Positions 8,881 to 16,826 of a stretch of 64,000 bases of DNA are shown piece after piece. The notes under the pieces are model-generated. The model searched no databases and was not told the origin of the DNA. It saw nothing but the letters and a program-made list of their open reading frames with translations. The stretch is from Alphaproteobacteria bacterium (lineage in GTDB: Bacteria > Pseudomonadota > Alphaproteobacteria > Micavibrionales > Micavibrionaceae): NCBI GenBank assembly GCA_021775995.1, contig JAJFGS010000013.1, forward strand, positions 186,001 through 250,000, written 5' to 3'. The position numbers were made by a program, and so were the translations under genes. Numbering within the stretch: the first letter of the stretch is position 1; every line of letters begins with the position of its first letter.

Positions 8881-9906
8881 TTATCCTGTTTTCTGACTCT
8901 GATTCTGAGCCTTTAGTATCTTCGCCCCTTCTGCACGTGGCATCAAGAGCTGAATTAATCTTTTTGAGCTTAATTGGGATAACCCATCGGCCACTCTCGC
9001 GGTCCCACTGACATCTGCAAATTCTAGACCACCTTTATAAGCGGCGGCAAGAAGGCTTCCTAAGCGACGAGAAACATCGACCCTAGTTGGCATAAAACGT
9101 CTTGCTCCGAGCGAGGCAAATATTTGAGCAGTTTCAGAAGCTTCATCTGCATGCATATTGGCAGGCAGAACAAGGATAGATTCCATATCAACGGCACTGA
9201 TAAATTTGGCAAGTGATTTTACATTGCCTGTATCAAAGGGGTTTGTGCCTGCCGTATCAATAATGACTTGATCAAAATTCTTTGTTTCTAAAATAAGTTC
9301 TTTTAAAGCCGTTGCGGATTTAGCGATTTTTAATTCAATATCCATTAGGGTTGTGAAAGCTTTGAGTTGTTCTACGCCGCCTGCGCGTTCTGTATCGGTA
9401 GAAATTACGGCGACATTTAAACCATTCATTGCACCACGTGCGGCCATTTTTGCTGTTGCTAATGTTTTACCAGCACCTGGCGGTCCAATCATAACAAAAG
9501 GTGTTTTTGATGCCGTGATGGGGAGGGGGTTGAATTTAAACAAGCCTTCGATGGCAGACAGCATTGCCAAGCGTGGTTCATCAATACCAAGCACAGCGGC
9601 ATGAGAAACAATTTGTTCTAAAATTTCTTCGGGGACAGCATGGCGCAGAAGTGTTTCAGTGACTTCTTCAATGACCATGGCTTCATTATCGTCATCATCA
9701 TATAACCAATCTTCGGAAGCTTCTGGCTCATCACGATCCGAATAATAACCATCGCGTTCAATCGCCGCAGTAATTTGCACCTGACGACCACCAACCGCAT
9801 TTTTTTCTTCATGCGTGGCCACAATAATTGCCTCTTCGCCTAGTTCTTCACGAACCATTTGCATTGCTTCTTTCGTATTTCTTGCTGTAAACGACTTGAG
9901 CCGCAT
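8881..9906 (-). CDS. flhF: Flagellar placement GTPase FlhF
   Basis: FlhF is an SRP-type GTPase that marks the pole for flagellar assembly. The N-terminal region (MRLKSFTARNTKEAMQMVRE) is the typical B-domain start. The G domain has G1 GPPGAGKT, the DTERAGGVEQLKAF region and G3 IDTAGTNPFD. At 341 residues it is slightly short. The start ATG is at 9906. In many polarly flagellated bacteria the order is flhA-flhF-flhG. Here flhA lies upstream on the same strand but is separated by the toxin islet and 493 bp of non-coding DNA. Confidence 0.92.
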   Translation of the reverse strand: MRLKSFTARNTKEAMQMVREELGEEAIIVATHEEKNAVGGRQVQITAAIERDGYYSDRDEPEASEDWLYDDDDNEAMVIEEVTETLLRHAVPEEILEQIVSHAAVLGIDEPRLAMLSAIEGLFKFNPLPITASKTPFVMIGPPGAGKTLATAKMAARGAMNGLNVAVISTDTERAGGVEQLKAFTTLMDIELKIAKSATALKELILETKNFDQVIIDTAGTNPFDTGNVKSLAKFISAVDMESILVLPANMHADEASETAQIFASLGARRFMPTRVDVSRRLGSLLAAAYKGGLEFADVSGTARVADGLSQLSSKRLIQLLMPRAEGAKILKAQNQSQKTG

Positions 9907-10262
9907 AGGATTTTAACCGATTCATTAGAACTTATTATAAACACTGGCGATTCACTCGCCTAGTACATTATGGAGTATATTCGGTTTAAATGTCCATAAT
10001 TTGGGGGTAACTATTTCTATAAACACACAAACAGGCTCCTCATTTTGTTTTTTGCAGGATTTAAGGCTCTCTTTTTATGCCATAACCGTTTGAAACAATA
10101 AGCAGAATAGGATCCTTTAGTTTGAATGGTCGAAATTGGGGGAGGGGGGGGGTACAAGAATAGGGACGAAGATTTGTTATTCACCTGCTTTGCGATGTCT
10201 CCCGCAAAGCCATGCTGCATATATTAGATGCAGACAGTGGGATGAGTATAGCATGAAACTTC

Positions 10263-10291
10263 TTGACTTACACTATATTTAGGATTATATT
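10263..10291 (+). promoter_or_regulatory. Promoter of the colicin-D-type toxin gene
   Basis: TTGACT (10263-10268) and TATATT (10286-10291) are separated by exactly 17 bp. The segment TTAGGATTATATTCATA (10279-10295) is identical to one in the promoter of the other islet (52675-52691, opposite strand), where TTGACA also lies 17 bp upstream. Transcription would start near 10298, giving a leader of about 100 nt. Confidence 0.75.
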
Positions 10292-10302
10292 CATATTATT
10301 CA

Positions 10303-10398
10303 ATGCCACCCGTGTCTCTGCACTGGTGGTTTTTTATTGCCGTCATACCCGCAAGCGGGAGGACGGTTTTTTTATGCCTAAATTTTATGAGGAACTGA
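10303..10398 (+). CDS. Possible leader peptide spanning the toxin leader hairpins
   Basis: An ATG about 5 nt after the predicted transcription start opens a 31-codon frame that crosses both leader hairpins and stops 1 nt before the toxin ATG at 10400. It includes His-Trp-Trp-Phe-Phe codons within the first hairpin. Its extent could couple leader translation to hairpin formation and toxin translation. It has no ribosome site and may be chance, so treat it as a hypothesis. Confidence 0.25.
   Translation: MPPVSLHWWFFIAVIPASGRTVFLCLNFMRN
10306..10335 (+). terminator. Terminator-like hairpin 1 in toxin leader
   Basis: CCACC (10306-10310) pairs with GGTGG (10325-10329), followed by six T (10330-10335). 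It lies downstream of the toxin promoter and no upstream plus-strand gene needs terminating. It may therefore attenuate toxin transcription. Confidence 0.5.
10339..10373 (+). terminator. Terminator-like hairpin 2 in toxin leader (REP-type sequence)
   Basis: CCGTC (10340-10344) pairs with GACGG (10362-10366) around an inner CCCGC-aa-GCGGG stem, followed by seven T (10367-10373). The core 10341-10365 is one of three related 25-bp palindromes in the window (others 30551-30575 and 38415-38439). Confidence 0.55.
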
Positions 10399-10399
10399 G

Positions 10400-11392
10400 A
10401 TGACGGAAGAAATAGAGCGAGCCATCGGCCAGGGGCGTGACATGTCTGAACAAGATGTTCGTTTTATAAAAACCGCTCTTAACAGGTTGGGTTTTTATAC
10501 GCCTGACTTTAATAAAGGAATAATAGGGGAGGACGAGTCAGAATTTTTTGAGAGCATTAAAAGATTTCAAAGGCACAATAGGTTGTTTGTTGATGGCCAA
10601 GTTTTCCCCGATGACAAAATGATGAAGGTGCTGAATCGGGAATTGAAAAATCCTGATAATTACATGATTTTTAAAGGGACTTATGTTTGGCGCATAGTTG
10701 GTGATAAAAAAACCAGAAACACTCATGCCGCTCGGGAGGGGCGACAATTCAGGTGGGATGATCCGCCGGAAGGCGGACATCCTGGTGAAGATTTTGGATG
10801 CAGGTGTTGGGCGGAGCCGATAGTTCCGATGACGCCGAAGGGGTTGAGGGTTGGACTATCTGATTTATTAACGGCAGCAGAATTGGATGCTATTAATAAA
10901 AGCGTTAGCCCACTCGATGTTTTGGGTGTTGGTGTTGCCGTTGTAAAAGGTGGTAGAGTTTTACTGACCAATTCAATTGTCAGGGAAAACGGCAAGCTTG
11001 TCTTTAAAATAACGAGGGAATTTGTTGGTTCAAGTGCCAGAGTTCTGACCAGCCGCTTTCGAGACACGAAGTGGATTGATAAGACACCAAGACGACAAAT
11101 GCAGAAAAAATTTGATGCCCATAAGAGCGTCTTTAATATTAAGGGCAATCAAAACAATAAAAATTTAGAAGCTTATAGAAAAGCCTTAAAAAAGCATATC
11201 AAAAATAAGGATACGATTGTTATTAAAGGAACTTATAATAAGGTAGAAAAAATGATACATTATTATAATCCTAAAACGAAAATAAATGTAATGAAGGATA
11301 TGAAAGGTGAATTTCGATCTGTTTGGAAATTGAAAGATAAACAACAGTTTCATTTACTGAAAGATAAAAATATAGGAGGAGGGCCAAAATGA
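10400..11392 (+). CDS. Polymorphic toxin: peptidoglycan-binding domain, MuF-like motif, colicin-D-type nuclease
   Basis: A 330-residue modular protein. Residues about 15-85 look like a PG_binding_1 domain (VRFIKTALNRLGFY, FFESIKRFQRHNRLFVDGQV). Residues about 94-138 carry the C-terminal motif of phage MuF/SPP1 gp7 head proteins (TRNTHAAREG, FRWDDPPEGGHPG, GCRCWAEP, Cys 134 and 136). A linker to about 225 leads to a C-terminal domain resembling the colicin D tRNA-Arg anticodon nuclease (IKGNQNNKNLEAYRKALKKH, MIHYYNP, SVWKL with S307 and W309). The catalytic segment is KFDAH (H241), not the KFKH expected from colicin D. No signal peptide is seen. The start has AGGA 6 nt upstream. The stop overlaps the immunity ATG. 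It probably acts on rival cells; the delivery route is unknown. Confidence 0.8.
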   Translation: MTEEIERAIGQGRDMSEQDVRFIKTALNRLGFYTPDFNKGIIGEDESEFFESIKRFQRHNRLFVDGQVFPDDKMMKVLNRELKNPDNYMIFKGTYVWRIVGDKKTRNTHAAREGRQFRWDDPPEGGHPGEDFGCRCWAEPIVPMTPKGLRVGLSDLLTAAELDAINKSVSPLDVLGVGVAVVKGGRVLLTNSIVRENGKLVFKITREFVGSSARVLTSRFRDTKWIDKTPRRQMQKKFDAHKSVFNIKGNQNNKNLEAYRKALKKHIKNKDTIVIKGTYNKVEKMIHYYNPKTKINVMKDMKGEFRSVWKLKDKQQFHLLKDKNIGGGPK

Positions 11393-11736
11393 TTAAAGAT
11401 ACACAAGGGTATATACCATTGATTGAAAGTTTTTTAGAAAAAAAAATACCAGCCAATCAATTTGATAGAGCTTTTTTCAAAATGGTCGGAGAGGATCAAG
11501 AGCCATTTATTGAAGAGAATGATTTAGATGATTTAATAGATGAGCTTTGTTATTATGTTGATGCCTATGTCGATGATGAGACTCTCAAAGGCGGTGAAGA
11601 TTTGGAGCCGTTTGAAAGAGGAGAAAAAGATTTGGATGAACCACAACTACGCACAGAAGTTGCGCGTATATATTTAAAAATCAAAGAGCTGGAATAATTA
11701 GACCTGCCCCAATGTCTTGATTTTGGCTTTGAGGTG
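10857..11736 (+). repeat. Tandem duplication, unit 1 (880 bp)
   Basis: Runs from TATCT (10857-10861) inside the toxin gene, through the toxin tip and immunity gene, to a 44-bp copy of the flhA 3' end (11698-11741). Unit 2 begins at the next TATCT (11737). Identity is very high at the edges and in a central block, and low in parts of the toxin core and in the first half of the immunity gene. Confidence 0.85.
11389..11697 (+). CDS. Colicin-D-type immunity protein 1
   Basis: A 102-residue acidic protein whose ATG overlaps the toxin stop (ATGA). Size, acidity, helical pattern (YIPLIESFLEKKIPANQFDR) and position match colicin D immunity proteins, which block the nuclease active site and mimic tRNA charge. 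The C-terminal half (DELCYYVDAYVDDETL, then LEPFERGEKDLDEPQL) is nearly identical to immunity protein 2, while the N-terminal half differs. That fits a changing recognition surface. Confidence 0.78.
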   Translation: MIKDTQGYIPLIESFLEKKIPANQFDRAFFKMVGEDQEPFIEENDLDDLIDELCYYVDAYVDDETLKGGEDLEPFERGEKDLDEPQLRTEVARIYLKIKELE

Positions 11737-11741
11737 TATCT
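11698..11741 (-). repeat. Duplicated 44-bp copy of the flhA 3' end
   Basis: These 44 bp match 12575-12618, the last codons and stop of flhA, with two mismatches. They lie between immunity gene 1 and the orphan toxin tip. This is a scar showing that the tandem duplication ran into flhA before rejoining at TATCT. Confidence 0.85.
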
Positions 11742-11762
11742 GATTTACTAACGGCAGCAGAA

Positions 11763-12269
11763 TTGGATGCTATTAATAAAAGCGTTAGCCCTTTGGATGT
11801 TTTGGGTGTTGGTGTTGCCGTTGTAAAAGGTGGTAGAGTTTTACTGACCAATTCAATTGTCAGGGAAAACGGCAAGCTTGTCTTTAAAACAACGAGGGAA
11901 TTTGTTGGTTCAAGTGCGAGGGTTCTGACCAGCCGCTTTCTAGACACGAAGTGGATTGATAAGACGTTAAAAAGTCAACTTCAAAGTAAGTTTAAACATG
12001 CAAAGGATTTAGGAATTAAAGGCAATCAAAACAAGAAGAATTTAGAAGCTTATAGAAAAGCCTTAAAAAAGCATATCAAAAATAAGGATACGATTGTTAT
12101 TAAAGGAACTTATAATAAGGTAGAAAAAATGATACATTATTATAATCCAAAGACCAACGTAAATATAATGAAGGACATGAATGGCAATATGAGGTCTGTT
12201 TGGAAATTGGAAGATAAACAGATATTTCATATGTTAAAAGACAAAAATATAGGAGGGGGATCAAAATGA
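11763..12269 (+). pseudogene. Orphan colicin-D-type toxin tip (no N-terminal domains)
   Basis: This frame encodes the linker plus nuclease domain of the upstream toxin but lacks the peptidoglycan-binding and MuF-like parts. The frame is open only from 11733, and the sole early start is TTG at 11763 with no good ribosome site, so it may be silent. It keeps the canonical colicin D catalytic pattern KFKHAKDLGI (K76, K78, H79 counted from the TTG) and SVWKL, unlike the full-length copy. This resembles orphan toxin tips of CDI and Rhs loci, which serve as donors for recombination. It is followed by, and overlaps, immunity gene 2. Confidence 0.7.
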
Positions 12270-12574
12270 TAAAAGACCCAAATGAATTTATACCTTTAAT
12301 AGAAGATTTTTTAGAAAAAAAGATATCGGCGAAGGGTTTTGATACGATTTTTTTTGAAAAAATAGGAAATGACATAGAATCATTTGAAGGAAATGATGAT
12401 TATTTTCATCTAATAGATGAGCTTTGTTATTATGTTGATGCCTATGTCGACGATGAAACGCTTGCAGGTGGTGAGGATTTAGAGCCATTTGAAAGAGGAG
12501 AAAAAGATTTGGATGAACCACAACTACGTACAGAAGTTGCGCGTATATATTTAAAAATCAAAGAGCTGGAATAA
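12266..12574 (+). CDS. Colicin-D-type immunity protein 2
   Basis: A 102-residue paralogue of the protein at 11389-11697, overlapping the orphan toxin stop by ATGA. The C-terminal 50 residues are almost the same, while residues about 3-48 differ at many positions (YFHLIDELCYYV against DLDDLIDELCYYV). It likely neutralises the orphan tip's nuclease, or related nucleases from kin. It abuts the flhA stop on the opposite strand (12575). Confidence 0.75.
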   Translation: MIKDPNEFIPLIEDFLEKKISAKGFDTIFFEKIGNDIESFEGNDDYFHLIDELCYYVDAYVDDETLAGGEDLEPFERGEKDLDEPQLRTEVARIYLKIKELE

Positions 12575-14728
12575 TTAGACCTGCCCCAATGTCTTGATTT
12601 TGGCTTTGGGATGTATCTCGTTTTGAGACATAACCATTGTTTGTGGGCGGAAACGTTCAATCACCGAGCGTACATAAGGGCGGATATTGGGGGAAGTGAG
12701 AAGCACGGGTGATTCACCTTCTTTGCCAAAGTCATTGTAGAGATCCCGAACAACGGTAATAAATTCTTGTAATTGTGTGGGGGCCATGGCGAGTTGTTTA
12801 TCTTCACCCTCTACACCAATGAGCGCTTCGCTAAAAGATTGTTCCCATTCTGGTGATAATGTTACTAAAGGAACAAAACCATTTACGTTGGTATTTTGAT
12901 CACAAATTTGGCGTGATAAGCGAGACCGAATATGTTCGGTAATATAAGCAATGTTTTTTGTGTAAACGGAAGCTTCGGCAATGCCTTCCAAAATAGTAGG
13001 GAGGTCACGGACAGAGACGCGTTCGGCCACCAAGTTTTGTAGAATACGTTGTAGTCCACCAATGGTGATTTGATTAGGAATAACATCACCAACAAGTTTT
13101 TGATATTCAGCCGACATTTCATCAAGAAGTTTTTGAGTTTCTGCATAAGAGAGAAGGTCAGACATGTTGTCTTTGACGATCTCTGTGATATGAGTGGTGA
13201 TAACGGTGGGGGCGTCAACAACGGTGTAGCCTTTGAAATGGGCTTCCTCACGATGTTGTTCATCAATCCACATAGCGGGCAGACCAAAGGTAGGCTCTGT
13301 CGTACTTTCACCCGGCAGGGTAATGGCGGCACCTGTCGGATCCATACACATTAACATTCCTGGACGAACATCACCGCGACCGGATTCAATTTCTTTAATG
13401 CGTACAATATAAGTATTAGCAGGGAGTTGGAGGTTGTCTTGGATACGCACGGCAGGTAGAACATAACCCATATCTTCGGCCAATTGGCGGCGTAGCCCTT
13501 TGATTTGATCCGTAACTTTATTATTGCCTTCACCTTGCACGAGGGGGAGCAAGCCATAGCCTAATTCAAGGCGGATAGTGTCCATGGCAAGAGCTTTGGA
13601 AATAGGTTCGTCAGCAACATGGGCAGGGCCATTTTCGGCTGTTGGAGAACTTTCAAGTTGAAGAAGTTCTTCTTTCTTTTCATTTTGACGCCATGCCAAA
13701 TAGGCAAGACCACCAAAAACAATGGCTAAAAAAGCAAAAGGTGTTAGCGGTACGCCGGGGACAAGACCAAGCGCCATAATTAACAAGGCACTCATCGCCA
13801 TGGCTTTTGGTTGTTTTCCAAATTGGAACATCAACGCTTTATCGGCGGCACCTTCGACGCCTGCCTTTGATACGAGCAAGCCCGCACCAATAGAAATTAT
13901 AAGGGCAGGAATTTGACTGACGAGACCATCACCGATAGTCAGGATTGTATAAGTTTGAGCGGCTTCGTTCATGCTCATCCCTTGTTGAGCCGTACCGATG
14001 ACAATGCCACCAACGATATTAATAAATACAATCAGTAAGCCTGCGATAGCATCACCACGAACAAATTTTGATGCTCCGTCCATCGCCCCAAAAAAATTAC
14101 TTTCTTGTTCAAGTTCTTTACGTTTTGCTTTGGCTTCATCTTCTGTGAGTAAACCGCTGGAGAGATCGGAGTCAATTGCCATTTGTTTACCGGGCATTGC
14201 ATCCAAGGTAAAGCGCGCCGCAACCTCGGCAATACGTCCAGAACCCTTGGTAATAACAACAAAGTTTACGATCACCAAAATAGCAAAAACAATACCACCA
14301 ACAACATAACTGTCTTGGATAATTAATCCCCCAAAGGCTTGGATAACGTGTCCTGCGGCGTTAGTTCCTTCATGACCCTCACCTAAAATAAGGCGTGTCG
14401 AGGCAACATTCAAACCAAGACGTAAAGAAGTGGCAATAAGAAGTACTGTCGGGAATGTTGAAAATTCAAGCGGTTTTTGAATGGATAAAACCAACATTAT
14501 TACAAAAATAGAAAATAAAATAGAAACAGATAGCCCCATATCTAAAATCCAAGTTGGAATGGGGATCAACATGAAGATAAGAATACAAACGATACCAAGT
14601 GCTAATACAACATCTCCGCGTAATATACCACTTAGGGCACTACGAGCTTGTGACATACCTTCGCCACGTACATTGGAACCGAAAGAACCGGGGGGGCTCG
14701 AAGAATTGCTGGGTGGAGTATCTGACAT
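12575..14728 (-). CDS. flhA: Flagellar export gate protein FlhA
   Basis: FlhA is the inner-membrane nonameric export gate that binds chaperone-substrate complexes. The 717-residue protein has an N-terminal half with about eight membrane segments and the FHIPEP-type region (SLRLGLNVASTRLIL, AIDSDLSSGLLTEDEAKAKR), then the cytoplasmic domain (about 360-717). The last residues KIKTLGQV end where the toxin islet begins. A 44-bp copy of this end lies inside the islet, so flhA was touched by the duplication but remains intact. Confidence 0.96.
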   Translation of the reverse strand: MSDTPPSNSSSPPGSFGSNVRGEGMSQARSALSGILRGDVVLALGIVCILIFMLIPIPTWILDMGLSVSILFSIFVIMLVLSIQKPLEFSTFPTVLLIATSLRLGLNVASTRLILGEGHEGTNAAGHVIQAFGGLIIQDSYVVGGIVFAILVIVNFVVITKGSGRIAEVAARFTLDAMPGKQMAIDSDLSSGLLTEDEAKAKRKELEQESNFFGAMDGASKFVRGDAIAGLLIVFINIVGGIVIGTAQQGMSMNEAAQTYTILTIGDGLVSQIPALIISIGAGLLVSKAGVEGAADKALMFQFGKQPKAMAMSALLIMALGLVPGVPLTPFAFLAIVFGGLAYLAWRQNEKKEELLQLESSPTAENGPAHVADEPISKALAMDTIRLELGYGLLPLVQGEGNNKVTDQIKGLRRQLAEDMGYVLPAVRIQDNLQLPANTYIVRIKEIESGRGDVRPGMLMCMDPTGAAITLPGESTTEPTFGLPAMWIDEQHREEAHFKGYTVVDAPTVITTHITEIVKDNMSDLLSYAETQKLLDEMSAEYQKLVGDVIPNQITIGGLQRILQNLVAERVSVRDLPTILEGIAEASVYTKNIAYITEHIRSRLSRQICDQNTNVNGFVPLVTLSPEWEQSFSEALIGVEGEDKQLAMAPTQLQEFITVVRDLYNDFGKEGESPVLLTSPNIRPYVRSVIERFRPQTMVMSQNEIHPKAKIKTLGQV

Positions 14729-14896
14729 TAAAAATTTCTATAAAATATTAAGAGTTTGTAAGAACTTACTATATTAATTGTACTGTTTAGAGAGGCATAC
14801 TGTAAACATATTTGACGAAAGTACGGGCAATTTATGATAATATCTGTTAAAATCTAGGTATGTAGTTATACATTTTCATAGTTTTTGGGGGCAAAA

Positions 14897-15445
14897 ATGA
14901 ACAAATATTATTTAATTTCAATGGTATGCGCATCTTTTCTTGTTGTTGGGTGTGACCATTATACCACGAAAATGGCAATGATGGAGCCATCAACTTCAAA
15001 TATTGGTTCTATTGCACCTGCTGCGGGTGGTGAAATGTCGTTTAGTGGGTATTTGGCGCATGAATATTATGAACTTGCCTTGCAAGAACAGAATATAAAT
15101 TATGATTATCCTGCCGCTAAAAACTATTTTACAAAGGCCGAACAACTTTCTGATAGCCAAATGGTTATGTTAGATAAAGTAAGTGATTACCAAATTGATC
15201 AAGCGGATCAAGCAGAATTAATTCAGGCACGCCAAGAGATTGAAGGCGCGTTACAATATTACGCTATTCCTGAAAATCGTTATAATTTAGCAAAGGCACA
15301 TAGTCGATTTGATTGTTGGTTAGACGAAACAGAAGAAGGTAAAGAGCAGAGCGCGTGTAAAGTCGAATTTATACAGGCGATGAATTCTTTAGTTGATGTT
15401 TATGGCTATAGTGAGGAAGATTATTTCTTCGATTTTGATATTTAA
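14897..15445 (+). CDS. Lipoprotein resembling the N-terminal part of OmpA-family lipoproteins
   Basis: A 182-residue protein with a clear lipobox (SFLVVGC, Cys 23). The body has the pattern FSGYLAHEYYELALQEQN, then AKAHSRFDCWLDETEE, and a late Cys. I associate this with the N-terminal region of alphaproteobacterial OmpA-like lipoproteins, but the OmpA domain itself is absent. It is probably an outer-membrane lipoprotein of unknown function. The ATG at 14897 is chosen because GGGG lies just upstream. It is convergent with flbD and overlaps it by 4 bp. Confidence 0.65.
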   Translation: MNKYYLISMVCASFLVVGCDHYTTKMAMMEPSTSNIGSIAPAAGGEMSFSGYLAHEYYELALQEQNINYDYPAAKNYFTKAEQLSDSQMVMLDKVSDYQIDQADQAELIQARQEIEGALQYYAIPENRYNLAKAHSRFDCWLDETEEGKEQSACKVEFIQAMNSLVDVYGYSEEDYFFDFDI

Positions 15446-16824
15446 CCGACTTGTGGGATATCAACCCCGTCATCTTTATATTGGTTGAGTTTGTTGCGCA
15501 AGGTACGGATAGAGATACCAAGAATTTTTGCGGCGTGAGTACGGTTACCAAGGCAGTGATCTAATGTGTTCACAATCATGTCTCGTTCAACATCTGAAAT
15601 TGTTCTTCCAATAAGTACTTCAACACCTTCGGCATTTTCAACAGGTTTACTATTAGCGGAAGAAACACCAGTAGAGGAGGGTGCGGTTGTTGCCTCTGTG
15701 CCAGAAGAAGTGCCTTGAGTAAAGCTGCTTTCTTGCAAAAAGATAGCATCGGGTTCGATTTCATTTTCTGCCGACATTAATATAGCGCGATGCATTGTGT
15801 TTTCAAGTTCACGAATATTGCCGCGCCAGCCATAGGCGAGTAGCTTATCAATAGCAGGCTTAGAGATTTCTTTTTTCTCAATGCCGTTTGCTTCGGCAAA
15901 CTTTGCGACAAAGAATTTAGATAGCTCTAGAATATCACCAGGGCGATCACGTAACGCGGGTAGGCGGATATTAACAACGTTTAATCTGAAATATAAATCT
16001 TCACGGAATTCACCTTTCGATACAGAATCTTCGAGATCACGGTTTGATGTCGCAATAATACGTGTATCTAATGCAACCTCATCATTGCTGCCAATGCGGG
16101 TAATTTTCTTTTCTTGAATGGCACGTAAGAGTTTTGCTTGGAGCAAAGGGTGCATCTCAGAAACCTCGTCGAGTAGAATTGTTCCGCCATTGGCTTCTTC
16201 AAATTTCCCAATGCGGCGACCATTCGCACCTGTGAAGGCTCCTTTTTCATGACCAAAGAGTTCTGATTCTAATAAATTCTCAGGAATGGCCGCGCAGTTA
16301 ACAGCAATGAAAGGACCTTCTTTGCGTTTTGATTTACGGTGAATGAAGCTGGACATAACTTCTTTACCTGTTCCAGATTCACCAGTGATGAGAACTGTCG
16401 CTTCGGAAGGGGCAATTTTTTCAGCGAGTTGCAAGACGGTTTTCATCGCAGGATCGCTAGCGATCATCGTATTGCTTTCTTCTGTTACGGCTTCTAATAC
16501 AGCAGCAATAAGTTCAGCATCTGGTGGGAGGGGGATGTATTCTTTTGCACCATCCTGAATAGCTTTGACGGCATCACGTGAATCTGTGCCAATACCACAG
16601 GCCACGACAGGAACATGAATACGCTCAGCCTCTAAATTAGCAATAAGTTTACCAATTTTTTGTTTAACGTCGCACATAACGACGTCGGCACCTTTACCAT
16701 TACGTAGGGCACCAAGGGCTTCTTCAATGTCTTCGCAATGAATAACCTTCGCGCCACGTTGTAAGGCGATTTTACCAGCTGAGCTGATGTGACCTTCAAG
16801 TTGCCCTACTATCATAAGTCTCAT
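15442..16824 (-). CDS. flbD: Sigma54-dependent flagellar regulator FlbD
   Basis: FlbD is the NtrC-family activator of late flagellar genes in alphaproteobacteria. The N-terminal receiver-like domain (1-120) keeps D52 but lacks the usual acidic pocket and includes RIHVPVVACGIGTDSRDAVK and AKEYIPLPPDAELIAAVLEA, which are FlbD hallmarks. The AAA+ domain has Walker A GESGTGKE, the sigma54-contact loop GAFTGA and Walker B GGTILLDEVSEM. A Fis-type HTH closes it (THAAKILGISIRTLRNKL). Copy B of the palindrome ends 2 bp before its ATG, and the ribosome site (GGAA, near 16835) falls within that element. Confidence 0.95.
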   Translation of the reverse strand: MRLMIVGQLEGHISSAGKIALQRGAKVIHCEDIEEALGALRNGKGADVVMCDVKQKIGKLIANLEAERIHVPVVACGIGTDSRDAVKAIQDGAKEYIPLPPDAELIAAVLEAVTEESNTMIASDPAMKTVLQLAEKIAPSEATVLITGESGTGKEVMSSFIHRKSKRKEGPFIAVNCAAIPENLLESELFGHEKGAFTGANGRRIGKFEEANGGTILLDEVSEMHPLLQAKLLRAIQEKKITRIGSNDEVALDTRIIATSNRDLEDSVSKGEFREDLYFRLNVVNIRLPALRDRPGDILELSKFFVAKFAEANGIEKKEISKPAIDKLLAYGWRGNIRELENTMHRAILMSAENEIEPDAIFLQESSFTQGTSSGTEATTAPSSTGVSSANSKPVENAEGVEVLIGRTISDVERDMIVNTLDHCLGNRTHAAKILGISIRTLRNKLNQYKDDGVDIPQVG

Positions 16825-16826
16825 AT

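Larger units (their letters stand above)
9907..10399. other. 493-bp intergenic region between flhF and the toxin gene
   Basis: No convincing gene. It holds an 8-bp inverted repeat, ATTATGGA (9967-9974) and TCCATAAT (9993-10000), of unknown role upstream of flhF; a G5-A-G9 tract at 10138-10152; and, toward the toxin, a strong promoter (10263-10291) followed by two terminator-like hairpins (10306-10373). It has the look of the end of an acquired segment. Confidence 0.6.
11737..12613 (+). repeat. Tandem duplication, unit 2 (877 bp)
   Basis: Second unit, from TATCT at 11737 up to TATCT at 12614-12618 inside flhA. It encodes a toxin tip without the N-terminal domains, plus immunity gene 2. Offsets between units are 880 bp at the start and 877 bp at the end, so small indels have accumulated. 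Confidence 0.85.

Noticed and set aside
9947-9962. GG-N10-GC arrangement upstream of flhF as a sigma54 site
   Set aside because: Only the GG and GC match; TGGCAC and TTGC are not present, and the sequence is also a simple palindrome (GGCGA..TCGCC).
10017-10220. 67-codon minus-strand reading frame in the flhF-toxin gap
   Set aside because: It runs through a G-rich tract (giving a run of prolines), has no ribosome site and no recognisable domain. Most likely chance.
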